A stretch of DNA of 64,000 nt from the NCBI RefSeq assembly GCF_008705135.1, contig NZ_CP023694.1, positions 5,003,001-5,067,000 of the forward strand. The letters run 5' to 3'. The notes under the pieces were generated by a model. It was not told where the DNA came from. It ran no database searches and was given only the letters and a program-made list of their open reading frames with translations. A program made the position numbers and the translations under genes. This document shows, piece by piece, positions 41,904 through 49,360 of this stretch (positions are counted from its first letter, which is position 1; each line of letters opens with the position of its first letter). The DNA is from Streptomyces coeruleorubidus. Lineage in GTDB: Bacteria; Actinomycetota; Actinomycetes; Streptomycetales; Streptomycetaceae.

Positions 41904-43331
41904 TCAGGAGTTGAGTGCGGTGCCGTAGCCCGGCGTGCCGGCCGTGGAGACGCCGGTCGTGCCGGGGCCGAAGCTGACGGAGCCGGTGGCCGTCGGGCCG
42001 GTGGCGGTGGCGCGCAGGGACCAGACGGCGCCGTCGCCGGCGTTCTCGCCCGGCGCGGAGATGGACAGGTCGGCGCGGTGGTCGCCGGTGTGGTCGGTGA
42101 GGGTCACGCGGGCGCCGAAGCGGTCGCCCTGCTCCGAACTGCCGGGCACACCGGCGGTGTTCTGGGTGTACGAGGTGGCGCCCTTGGTGGTGAGGCCGGA
42201 CGCCGAGCCGTACAGCACGGTGACCGCACCGGCGGCGGAGTTCTCGCCGGCGGCGCCGATCGCCAGGTCGGCGAAGCCGTCGCCGTTGACGTCGCCGAGC
42301 GCGACGTCGCTGCCGAAGCGGTCGCCCTTCTCGGCGGCGCCGGGCACACCGGCGGTGTCCTGGGTGAGGACGAGCGGGGCGCGGTTGGTGTCGAGGCCGC
42401 CGTCGGGTCCGCCGTGGACGACGGTGACCCGGCCGCCGAGGGCGCCCTCCGGGTCGGCGGAGGCTTCCCGGTCGTTCCCCACGGCGATGTCGTCGTGGCC
42501 GTCGCCGTCGATGTCGCCCACGGTGGAGACGGACCCGGCGGGCAGGCGCTCCAGCCAGTTGACGTAGTTGCCGATCTTCAGGTCGGCGAGGGCGGTGGTC
42601 GCGGCACCGGTGCTCACGGCACGGCCGTGCAGGACCACCCGGGGGCGGCCGTCGCCGGTGACGTCGCCGGAGGAGAGGTGCGTGACACCCGTCGAGGAGG
42701 ACCACCAGTCGTTGCGCGAGCCCGAACCGCCGTTGGACGCGCTCGTCCTGGTGATCGGGCCCTCCACGAGGGAGAGGGTGACCGGGCCGGTGGAGCCGAC
42801 CGCGACGTCCATGTCCCCGTCGCCGTCGAAGTCGCCCGCGGCCAGTGTCTGGCCGTACCGGTCGTAGTCGGTGCTGAAGAAGCTGAACAGCGAACGGGCA
42901 CCGGACAGGCCGGACTTCGCGCCCCAGACGATGGTGACCGTGCCGTCGTTGCTGTCGCCGCCGTCCTCACCGGGCGTGCCGATCAGCAGGTCGGCGTAGC
43001 CGTCGGTGTTGAGGTCCGCGGAGGCGAGCGCGGAGCCGAACGCGTCGTCGGCCTCGGCGGCACCGGGCATGCCGGCCGTGTTCTGGGTCAGGAGCGTGCG
43101 CGTGGAGGTCTTCGGCCCGCTGGTGCTGCCGTAGACGACGGACACGGCACCCGCCTTCGCCTGCCCGGCGACGGTGGCGCCCGGCGCGCCGATCGCGAGG
43201 TCGGTGCGGCCGTCGCCGTTGAAGTCGTAGGGGGCGGCGGGGGTCGCGGCGTGCGCGGCCGGGGCGGAGAGGGTGAGGGCGAGCGGGGTCAGGGCCGCCG
43301 CGACGACGGCGGCGGTGATACGGGTGCGCAT
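41904..43331 (-). CDS. Secreted FG-GAP seven-bladed propeller (array member 2)
   Basis: A 475-residue exported protein with a signal peptide ending near AAHAAT. Seven loops: DFNGDGRTD, DLNTDGYAD, DFDGDGDMD, DVTGDGRPR, DIDGDGHDD, DVNGDGFAD and DHTGDHRAD; loops four and seven have lost ligands. Each is followed by a [LI]-x-[IV]-G strand, and TQNTAGVPGSSEQGDRFG-type linkers recur. It ends VSFGPGTTGVSTAG, a variant of the shared C-terminal signature. 53 bases separate it from member 1. Confidence 0.92.
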   Translation of the reverse strand: MRTRITAAVVAAALTPLALTLSAPAAHAATPAAPYDFNGDGRTDLAIGAPGATVAGQAKAGAVSVVYGSTSGPKTSTRTLLTQNTAGMPGAAEADDAFGSALASADLNTDGYADLLIGTPGEDGGDSNDGTVTIVWGAKSGLSGARSLFSFFSTDYDRYGQTLAAGDFDGDGDMDVAVGSTGPVTLSLVEGPITRTSASNGGSGSRNDWWSSSTGVTHLSSGDVTGDGRPRVVLHGRAVSTGAATTALADLKIGNYVNWLERLPAGSVSTVGDIDGDGHDDIAVGNDREASADPEGALGGRVTVVHGGPDGGLDTNRAPLVLTQDTAGVPGAAEKGDRFGSDVALGDVNGDGFADLAIGAAGENSAAGAVTVLYGSASGLTTKGATSYTQNTAGVPGSSEQGDRFGARVTLTDHTGDHRADLSISAPGENAGDGAVWSLRATATGPTATGSVSFGPGTTGVSTAGTPGYGTALNS

Positions 43332-43384
43332 GGGTGTACGTGCCTCACAGAGGAGTTGGCGGGCCGTCACTGGGCGGCGGAGTG

Positions 43385-44788
43385 TCACTGGGCGACGACG
43401 GAACCGAGGCTGCCGTCCTTGAGGGAGACGGCGGTGGTGGTGATGCCCTGTGCCCCGCTCGTGGTCAGGCCGGAGGCGGAGCCGCGCAGGGTCCACAGGC
43501 CGCCCGTGGAGTTCTCGCCGTCGACGCCGACGACCAGGTCCGCCTTGCCGTCCTTGGTCACGTCGGTCAGGCCGACCGCCGAACCGAACCGGTCCCAGGA
43601 CTCGGCCGAGCCGGGCACACCGGCGGTGTCCTGGGTGTACGACTTCACGCCGCTGCTGGTCTTCAGGCCGGCGGCGGAGCCGAACAGCACGGTCACCGAG
43701 CCCGCGTCCTTCGCCGAGCCGACGTCCTCGCCCGAGGCGGAGACCACGACGTCGGCGTACCCGTCGCCGTTGATGTCGCCGGTGGTCACCGCCGAGCCGA
43801 AACCGTCGTAGGCCTCGCCCGCGCCGGGCACGCCCGCGGTGTCCTGGTGGACGACGGTCGGCTGCTGCGCCGGGTCGGGGCCGTTCGGGCCGCCGTACCA
43901 GACGGTGATCTGGCCGCCCTTGTGGCCGCCGGGCTTGAGGTCGTACGGGTCCGTGTAGTCGCCGAGGACGAGGTCGCCGTAGCCGTCGCCGTCGATGTCG
44001 CCGATCGAACCGGGGTAGCCGTCGGCGTCCGGCAGCTGGGCCATCTTGTACGTCGAGCCGGTCCAGCGGAAGTAGTCGATCTGGCCGCCGGTGTCGCCGT
44101 CCACGTTGAACGGGTAGACGCGCTCGGCCGCGCCGTCGCCGGTCATGTCACCCGCGATCACCTCGTACGTCGTGCCCAGCTCGCCGACGACGGAGTGGCT
44201 CAGCGGACCGCCGGTGCGGGTGAAGGGGCCCCGGTAGATGCGGGTGTGGGTCTGGCCGGTGAGCGTGACGTCCGTGTCGCCGTCGGCGTCGAAGTCGCCG
44301 GTCGCGATGCCCCGGGAGAAGCCGCCGTACTCGGAGAGCGACGTCGGCTGCGGCAGGCCCTTGCCGCTGGTCAGGCCCGACTTGCTCCCCCACAGGATCG
44401 TGCCGGAGCCGATGCCGTCCCGGTCGCCGATGCTCTCGCCGGTGGCGCCGACGACGAGGTCGGAGTAGCCGTCCCTGTCCAGGTCGCCGGTGGCCAGGGC
44501 GGCGCCGAACACGTCGCCCGACTCGGCGGTGCCGGGCACGCCCGCGGAGTTCTGGGTGATGACGGCCTTGCGGGCGGCCGACACACCGGACGCCGAGCCG
44601 TACAGCACGACGACCGCACCGGCGCAGGAGGCCGAGCCGACGGTGGAGCAGGGGGCGCCGGCCGCGACGTCCCGGTACCCGTCGCCGTTGAAGTCCCCGG
44701 CGAGGCCCGAGGGCGCGGCGGCGGCCGGGGTGATGGTGAGCAGGCCGGTGGTGAGCGTGGCGGCCAGGAGAAGGGTGCGCTTGCGCAA
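43385..44788 (-). CDS. Secreted FG-GAP seven-bladed propeller (array member 1, TTG start)
   Basis: A 467-residue exported protein, first gene of the array. No ATG or GTG fits: the TTG at 44788 has GGAG 7 bases upstream, and the following RKRTLLLAATLTTGLLT aligns with the ATG-initiated signal peptide of member 3. Seven loops: DFNGDGYRD, DLDRDGYSD, DFDADGDTD, DMTGDGAAE, DIDGDGYGD, DINGDGYAD and DVTKDGKAD. Two extra Cys near the start (APCSTVGSASCAG) could form a disulfide not present in the other members. The C-terminus is truncated relative to members 2, 3 and 5. Confidence 0.9.
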   Translation of the reverse strand: MRKRTLLLAATLTTGLLTITPAAAAPSGLAGDFNGDGYRDVAAGAPCSTVGSASCAGAVVVLYGSASGVSAARKAVITQNSAGVPGTAESGDVFGAALATGDLDRDGYSDLVVGATGESIGDRDGIGSGTILWGSKSGLTSGKGLPQPTSLSEYGGFSRGIATGDFDADGDTDVTLTGQTHTRIYRGPFTRTGGPLSHSVVGELGTTYEVIAGDMTGDGAAERVYPFNVDGDTGGQIDYFRWTGSTYKMAQLPDADGYPGSIGDIDGDGYGDLVLGDYTDPYDLKPGGHKGGQITVWYGGPNGPDPAQQPTVVHQDTAGVPGAGEAYDGFGSAVTTGDINGDGYADVVVSASGEDVGSAKDAGSVTVLFGSAAGLKTSSGVKSYTQDTAGVPGSAESWDRFGSAVGLTDVTKDGKADLVVGVDGENSTGGLWTLRGSASGLTTSGAQGITTTAVSLKDGSLGSVVAQ

Positions 44789-44858
44789 GGTGGGGCTCCG
44801 GGTGGGAAGCGGCGGGCCGGGCCTGAGGGCCGGCCCCGGGTGAGGAGAGCGGGGCGGC

Positions 44859-45065
44859 TCAGGCGGTGGGGCAGGCCTGCGGGGCGGAGTCCCGGTGTGT
44901 CGCCGTGCCGGTCGCGGGCACGGACGGCCCGCCCGTCGGCCCGTCCGTCGGCCCGTCCGTCGGCGTGGCCGGGCCGGTGGCCGTCGCGAGGGCGGGGCGC
45001 GGGTGCGGGTGCGGGTGCGGGTGCCCGTGGGGGCGCCGCCGGTGCGGTGGCTGGTGCTGATGCAT
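44859..45065 (-). CDS. Possible His/Pro-rich small protein upstream of the FG-GAP array
   Basis: A 68-residue open frame, MHQHQPPHRRRPHGHPHPHP at the start, then TDGPTDGP repeats and a CPTA end. It has a very good ribosome-binding site (AGGAGA, 7 bases before the ATG), the only support for it besides position 71 bases before the first FG-GAP gene. The HPHPHPHP run comes from a CACCCG tandem repeat and the TDGP run from another, so it may be a repeat artefact. A metal-binding secreted peptide is possible but no signal peptide is seen. Confidence 0.35.
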   Translation of the reverse strand: MHQHQPPHRRRPHGHPHPHPHPRPALATATGPATPTDGPTDGPTGGPSVPATGTATHRDSAPQACPTA

Positions 45066-45256
45066 GCGGGGGTCTCCTGCGGCATGCGGGATGCCTGGCG
45101 GGCATCCACAGTCGATGAGGCGCCGGGACCGTCCGTGTTCGCCGGGAGTTGTACGGGCGTTCACGGGTGGTCGGCGATCAGGAGACCTGTGTGGGGACGT
45201 AAGGGTTGTACGTGAGTTCGGTTAATTTCCGAGGCCGCTGAGAGGCAGGGCTCATG

Positions 45257-45811
45257 TCACTCGCCGGGCACCGTCCGGTACCGCACATCGACCGCCGCCT
45301 TGCCGTCGTCCCCGACGAGCAGCTCCAGCCGTACGGGCGCACCCCCGGGGTTGTCGAACAGCCGGATCCCGTCGCCGAGCAGCACGGGCACGATGTGCAG
45401 GTCGATCTCGTCGATCAGCCCGCGTTCCAGGAGCTGCCGGCCGATGGTCGGCGAGAACACCTCGACGTTCTTCCCGCCGGCGGCCTCCCGCGCGATCCGG
45501 ACCGCCTCGGCGACGTCACAGCTCAGGAAGGTCACGCCCGGGGTGGGCTGCGCGTCCTCCGGGTGGTGCGTGAGCACGAACACGGGTCCCTGCCAGGCGC
45601 CGCCGTAGATCCCGGTGGGGTCGGGGTAGGCGTCCCAGCCGGTGCGGCCGCCCAGCACGGCGCCGGTCGTCTCGGCGTACTCCGCGACGAGGCCGGGACG
45701 GAAGGTCACCCCCGTCATCCAGTCCATCGTGTGATTCGGCCCGGCGACGAATCCGTCCAGGGACATCGAGAAGTGCCAGAGCACCTTGCCGGCGGCGGTC
45801 TGCGGTTCCAC
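45257..45811 (-). CDS. RibD C-terminal / dihydrofolate-reductase-like protein
   Basis: A 184-residue protein of the bacterial RibD_C reductase fold: LWHFSMSLDGFVAGPNHTMDW is the family start, VLGGRTGWDAYP and GPVFVLTHHPED follow, and NVEVFSPTIGRQLLERGLIDEIDLHIVPVLLGDG completes it. It likely binds NADPH and reduces a small molecule; it is not a housekeeping folA or ribD. The GTG at 45811 is chosen because GGGAGAGG stands 9 bases before it; an upstream GTG at 45841 overlaps the stop of the preceding gene (GTGA) but lacks a ribosome-binding site. Confidence 0.85.
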   Translation of the reverse strand: MEPQTAAGKVLWHFSMSLDGFVAGPNHTMDWMTGVTFRPGLVAEYAETTGAVLGGRTGWDAYPDPTGIYGGAWQGPVFVLTHHPEDAQPTPGVTFLSCDVAEAVRIAREAAGGKNVEVFSPTIGRQLLERGLIDEIDLHIVPVLLGDGIRLFDNPGGAPVRLELLVGDDGKAAVDVRYRTVPGE

Positions 45812-45837
45812 GGCGGTCGGCCTCTCCCGGTAGGTGG

Positions 45838-46065
45838 TCACGGCTGCTTGCGGACCCGGTAGCGCAGGTGAAGCACGCGGTCGCCCTGGATCACGGTGTG
45901 CGGGTCCTCCAGCAGGTAGTCGGCGGAGGCCCTGGACACCGTGGCGTACTCGTTGAGCTGGACGTGGCCGTTGCCGTACCAGTCGAAGAGCGGCCCGACC
46001 TGATCGTCCGCGTCGGCGATGAAGCCGTCCACGGAGACGACGTTGTGCATCACGACGGTGGTCAT
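45838..46065 (-). pseudogene. Internally deleted RibD_C/DHFR-like remnant
   Basis: A 75-residue open frame. Residues 1-48 (MTTVVMHNVVSVDGFIADAD...GPLFDWYGNGHV) are a normal family N-terminus; residues ~50-75 (DPHTVIQGDRVLHLRYRVRK) look like the family C-terminal strand. The ~110 central residues, including most of the NADPH site, are missing, so a functional reductase is unlikely. It directly precedes an intact paralogue, so a duplication followed by in-frame deletion is plausible. Confidence 0.6.
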
Positions 46066-46348
46066 CGTGTCTCCCGTGCGTCAGGGGGCCGGAGGGCGGC
46101 CCTTGTGCATCCATAGACCGGCCCCACGCCGAAGACTCATCGCGCACCACCACTCCTCGGACCCGCCCCTTCGCCCGCACTGTCGGAATTCCAGCTCTCG
46201 CGCGGGAATTCTCTGCGGGCCGGCCACCTGCGGTCGGGCAACGCAGGGGACAGAGGCGCCAAAATGTTCCGGTTTTTCCGGATTATGCGCTTTGGCTCTT
46301 GAGTGGGTGGTTACGCGTGAGAGAGCTACAGAAACGAGGAGAATGCTA

Positions 46349-47176
46349 ATGATCACTCGCGACCAGATCTCCACAGTGCTGGAACATCCCGTCTACGACG
46401 CGCACGGCAACAAGATCGGTGACGCCAAGCACGTCTTCTTCGACGATGTGACCGGCGAGCCCGAGTGGGTGAGCGTGCAGACCGGCTTGTTCGGCACCAG
46501 CGAGTCGTTCGTGCCGATCCACGACGGGACCGTGGTGGAGGACCACCTGGAGGTGCCCTTCGCCAAGGACACGGTCAAGGACGCACCGAACGTCGACGTC
46601 GATGCCGGAGGGCATCTGTCCGTAGAGGAGGAGCACCGTCTGTACGAGCACTACGGCATCGACTGGGACACGGCTTGGCAGCAGGCCAACCAGCGAGACC
46701 AGGGCGGCTGGGCCCACACCGGCACCGGCACCGCCGGGCAGACCGGGATGGCGGCCGGGAGAGCGCCCGCCGGCGACGACGCGATGACGCGCTCCGAGGA
46801 GCAGATGCACGTCGGTGTCGAACGCCGCGAGACCGGCCGGGCGCGCCTGCGCAAGTACGTCGTCACCGAGGAGGTCCAGAAGACCGTCCCCGTACGCCAC
46901 GAAGAAGTCCGCGTCGAACGCGAACCGATCACCGACGCCAACCGGGACGCGGCGATGTCCGGCGTCGACATCACCGAGGCCGAGCACGAGGTGATCCTCC
47001 ACGCGGAGCGTCCGGTCGTGGAGACGGAAGCCGTCCCCGTCGAACGCGTCCGCCTGGAAACCGAGGAGCGCACCGACGAGGCAACCGTTCGTGGCGAGGT
47101 CCGCAAGGAGCGGATCGAGACCGACGTGTCCGACGAGACCGACGTGTCCGACGAGACCGGCCAGAGTGATCGGTGA
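46349..47176 (+). CDS. PRC-barrel and DUF2382 domain protein
   Basis: A 275-residue stress-type protein. Residues 1-90 are a PRC-barrel (VYDAHGNKIGDAKHVFFDD, PEWVSVQTGLFG). Residues ~145-260 form a DUF2382 (YsnF/AvaK-like) domain: LRKYVVTEEVQKTVPVRHEEVRVEREPI and AEHEVILHAERPVVETEAVPVERVRL. The tail has a DVSDET duplication. The ATG at 46349 is preferred over 46343 because GAGGAG then has normal spacing. Such proteins are commonly induced by general or osmotic stress. It converges with the DUF3618 gene across a strong terminator. Confidence 0.88.
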   Translation: MITRDQISTVLEHPVYDAHGNKIGDAKHVFFDDVTGEPEWVSVQTGLFGTSESFVPIHDGTVVEDHLEVPFAKDTVKDAPNVDVDAGGHLSVEEEHRLYEHYGIDWDTAWQQANQRDQGGWAHTGTGTAGQTGMAAGRAPAGDDAMTRSEEQMHVGVERRETGRARLRKYVVTEEVQKTVPVRHEEVRVEREPITDANRDAAMSGVDITEAEHEVILHAERPVVETEAVPVERVRLETEERTDEATVRGEVRKERIETDVSDETDVSDETGQSDR

Positions 47177-47212
47177 CGGAAGGGCAGCCGAGTCGGAAAC
47201 CGAGTGGCACAA

Positions 47213-47252
47213 CGTCGAAGGGCCCCACTGCGTGCAGTGGGGCCCTTCGACG
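47213..47252. terminator. Bidirectional terminator with 18-bp stem
   Basis: Perfect arms CGTCGAAGGGCCCCACTG and complement, loop CGTG (47231-47234), between the stops of the PRC-barrel gene (plus) and the DUF3618 gene (minus). Confidence 0.88.
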
Positions 47253-47280
47253 GCAGCAGGGACGGCTGCCTGCACGGTTC

Positions 47281-47958
47281 TCAGCCGGGGCCCGACTGCC
47301 GCCGGGTTTCGCCGGCGACCTGCTGTCCGGAGTCGCGTGCCTGCTCGGCTACCTGGCCGGCCTGGCCGCGGGCCTCGTCCTGCGTGGTGCGGGCGGCCTC
47401 CGCGGCGGTGTCCTTCACCTCCTGCGCCGCACTCTGGGCGACCTCCTTGGCCCCCTCCTTCAGGTTCTGTGCCGACTCCTGGGCGGCCTGCTTCACGGGT
47501 TCCAGCGCCTCGCCGCCGCGTTGCATCAGCTCGGTGGTCCTCTCCTGCTCCATCTGGGAGACGGGCAGCATCGAGGCCGCCAGCATGCCGGCGCCGAAGG
47601 CGATCAGACCGGCGGCCAGCGGGTTGCCCTGGGTCTGGCGTATCGCCTGTTCCGGAGCCTGCCGTACGGCTTCACCGGCCTGGCCGGCAGCCTCCCGCGC
47701 GGTGCCGGCCGCCTGCTGGGTGCCCTCCTGCAGCGATCCGGCCATCGACTGCGCGCTGCCGCTGACGCCCTGGGCGGTCTGGGAGGCGGATCCCATGACC
47801 CGTTCCCGCATGCCCGAGACGGTGCCGCGCATCCTGCGCGTGCGGCGACGGGCGATACGCCGGGGGCTGGTCCGGTCCGCGAGCCGGTCCATGTCGGCGG
47901 ACAAACGGTCCCGCGTGGCGGTGATCTCGGCCCTCATCTGGTCGGGTGACGTGCCCAT
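47281..47958 (-). CDS. DUF3618 domain protein
   Basis: A 225-residue protein. The DUF3618 module is at residues ~5-50 (QMRAEITATRDRLSADMDRLADR then RRIARRRTRRMRG). A central hydrophobic stretch NPLAAGLIAFGAGMLAASML (~112-131) is one transmembrane helix. Flanking regions are long Ala/Gln/Glu helices (QSMAGSLQEGTQQAAG..., EVAQSAAQEVKDTAAEAART) resembling LEA-like or phasin-like amphipathic coils. It overlaps the end of the holin-like gene by 25 bases. Likely an envelope stress protein; function unproven. Confidence 0.85.
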   Translation of the reverse strand: MGTSPDQMRAEITATRDRLSADMDRLADRTSPRRIARRRTRRMRGTVSGMRERVMGSASQTAQGVSGSAQSMAGSLQEGTQQAAGTAREAAGQAGEAVRQAPEQAIRQTQGNPLAAGLIAFGAGMLAASMLPVSQMEQERTTELMQRGGEALEPVKQAAQESAQNLKEGAKEVAQSAAQEVKDTAAEAARTTQDEARGQAGQVAEQARDSGQQVAGETRRQSGPG

Positions 47959-48350
47959 TGCGCATTCTCCTTCAGCGTCTCGACTGTCTGCCCTGGCTTC
48001 GGCGTCACGGTGCGCATCCGGGTACGGCCCCGTGCGTACAGCACCGCCGCGACCACGGCCCACACCGCGGTGACGATCAGGGCGGCCCAGCCGCCGTCCA
48101 TCACGTTGGCCAGGCCCAGCACCGCGGCCAGTGACAGGAACAGCAGAACCATGTAGCCGGCGAACCCGGCGCCGCCGTACATGCCGGCCGCCTTGCCCGC
48201 CTTGGTCGCCTCCTGCTTGACCTCGGTCTTGGCCAGCTCGACCTCCTGCCGGAACAGGGTCTGGACGTCGGAGGTCACGGCGGACAGCAGCTCGCCCACC
48301 GAGGTGTCCCCACCGCGCTCCTCCACACGGCGGGACTGGATCGTGGCCAT
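47934..48350 (-). CDS. Phage holin family (Holin-X/DUF1469) protein
   Basis: A 138-residue protein. A Gly/Asp-Thr-Ser head and an amphipathic helix (DVQTLFRQEVELAKTEVKQEATK) precede two transmembrane segments (GYMVLLFLSLAAVLGLANVM and WAALIVTAVWAVVAAVLYA). This is the actinobacterial 'phage holin family' layout; despite the name these are usually chromosomal proteins of unknown role. It lies 3 bases after the upstream gene and overlaps the downstream gene, forming a three-gene operon. Confidence 0.87.
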   Translation of the reverse strand: MATIQSRRVEERGGDTSVGELLSAVTSDVQTLFRQEVELAKTEVKQEATKAGKAAGMYGGAGFAGYMVLLFLSLAAVLGLANVMDGGWAALIVTAVWAVVAAVLYARGRTRMRTVTPKPGQTVETLKENAQWARHPTR

Positions 48351-48353
48351 CGC

Positions 48354-48992
48354 TCACACCTCCGGGTACGGACGGGCCGACGCGCCGCCCGGGGGCATCC
48401 CGACGGACGGCTGCATCTCCGGGGGAGGACCGGACGGCAGCGCCGTGGGCTGTCCTTCGTCCGGAGCCGCAGGCTGCTGTGTGCGTTCAGCGGACCCGTC
48501 GGACTTGCCCGCCGCCTTCACCAGCCGCCCGACGGCCAGCCCTGCCAGCAGCGCGCCGCCCAGGAATACGCCGGGGCGTCGGCGGGCGAAGTCCTGCACA
48601 TCGGTGAGGACGCCGTCGACTCCCTGTCTGTCCAGATAATCGGCCGCCCGGTGCCCACCGTCGGCCGCCTGAGCCGCGAGGCCACGGGCAGGCGAGTCGC
48701 TCTGGGCGTTCTCCGCCAGCCCGGCCAGGTCGTCCGCCCACTGGCGCAGCGAGCCTGCCGCCCGCCTGGTCTGCTCCTCGACCTCGCTCATCGCTCGGCT
48801 CCGCAGGTCCTGGGCGGCCGCGCCGACCTGCTGCCGTGCCTCGCCGGCCACGGTCTTGGCCTGGTCCACGGCGGTACCCGTGACTTCTCCCGCGGCCTGC
48901 CTGGCCTGATCGGTGGTGGCCGACGCCTCCGCTCTGGCCGTCTCCCCGGTCTGCCGCAACCTCGTCGTGCCGCCCTGCGCTGCCTCGCTCAT
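48354..48992 (-). CDS. LEA/apolipoprotein-like helical protein with one membrane segment
   Basis: A 212-residue protein and first gene of the stress/envelope operon. Residues 1-110 are Ala/Gln/Glu/Arg-rich heptad-like helices (ATTDQARQAAGEVTGTAVDQ...). A short hydrophobic stretch FLGGALLAGLAVGRLVKAA (~143-161) suggests membrane association, and the tail is Pro/Gly-rich. GGAGGAG precedes the start. The trio of DUF3618, holin-like and this protein recurs in actinomycetes and I recall it as a stress-inducible set. Confidence 0.75.
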   Translation of the reverse strand: MSEAAQGGTTRLRQTGETARAEASATTDQARQAAGEVTGTAVDQAKTVAGEARQQVGAAAQDLRSRAMSEVEEQTRRAAGSLRQWADDLAGLAENAQSDSPARGLAAQAADGGHRAADYLDRQGVDGVLTDVQDFARRRPGVFLGGALLAGLAVGRLVKAAGKSDGSAERTQQPAAPDEGQPTALPSGPPPEMQPSVGMPPGGASARPYPEV

Positions 48993-49360
48993 CAGCCACT
49001 CCTCCTCACAAGATCACTTCACTTGTGTCCGCTATATACGCGAGTGACTGTTTCGTTACTGTTCACACCCTTGAGGGGCGATTTATCGAGATTGATTGCG
49101 ATACCCAGCAGGCAGGGGGCGACCCCACCTCGGCTCTCAGGTCGAAACGGCGGGTCTGGTCCATGATTCTCTGGTTCGTCACACCGAGAAGGTGCGCGAG
49201 CCCGACCGGAGCGGCACGGGCCGACCGCGGAAGTGGTGCACTCCCACACTGTCTTGCAGTGTCGTAACGCTCATGCCACTTCTCCCAGTGCATGGCCGCG
49301 GCCTTACGGGGGGCTGCAAATCTGCGGCGATGACGGACCCCGCCTGGGAAGCTACTGATC
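48993..49360. other. Divergent intergenic region without a recognisable gene
   Basis: About 370 bases between the stress operon (minus) and the CPBP gene (plus). It is moderately AT-rich at 49020-49090 (GTATATAG near 49030) where the operon promoter may lie. Open frames in the rest have no start context or family signal. Confidence 0.4.

Noticed and set aside
38896..41928. Thousand-codon open frame opposite the FG-GAP genes
   Set aside because: It is antisense to well-supported secreted proteins and consists of low-complexity Gly/Ala/Val/Arg from reverse-frame GC bias; no domain or start context.
44980..45030. CACCCG/GGGTGC tandem repeat as a CRISPR array
   Set aside because: It is a simple hexanucleotide tract without spacers and no cas genes are present.
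42078..45118. Two other long plus-strand frames opposite FG-GAP members 1 and 2
   Set aside because: Same compositional shadow as above; stops are rare in this frame of GC-rich DNA.
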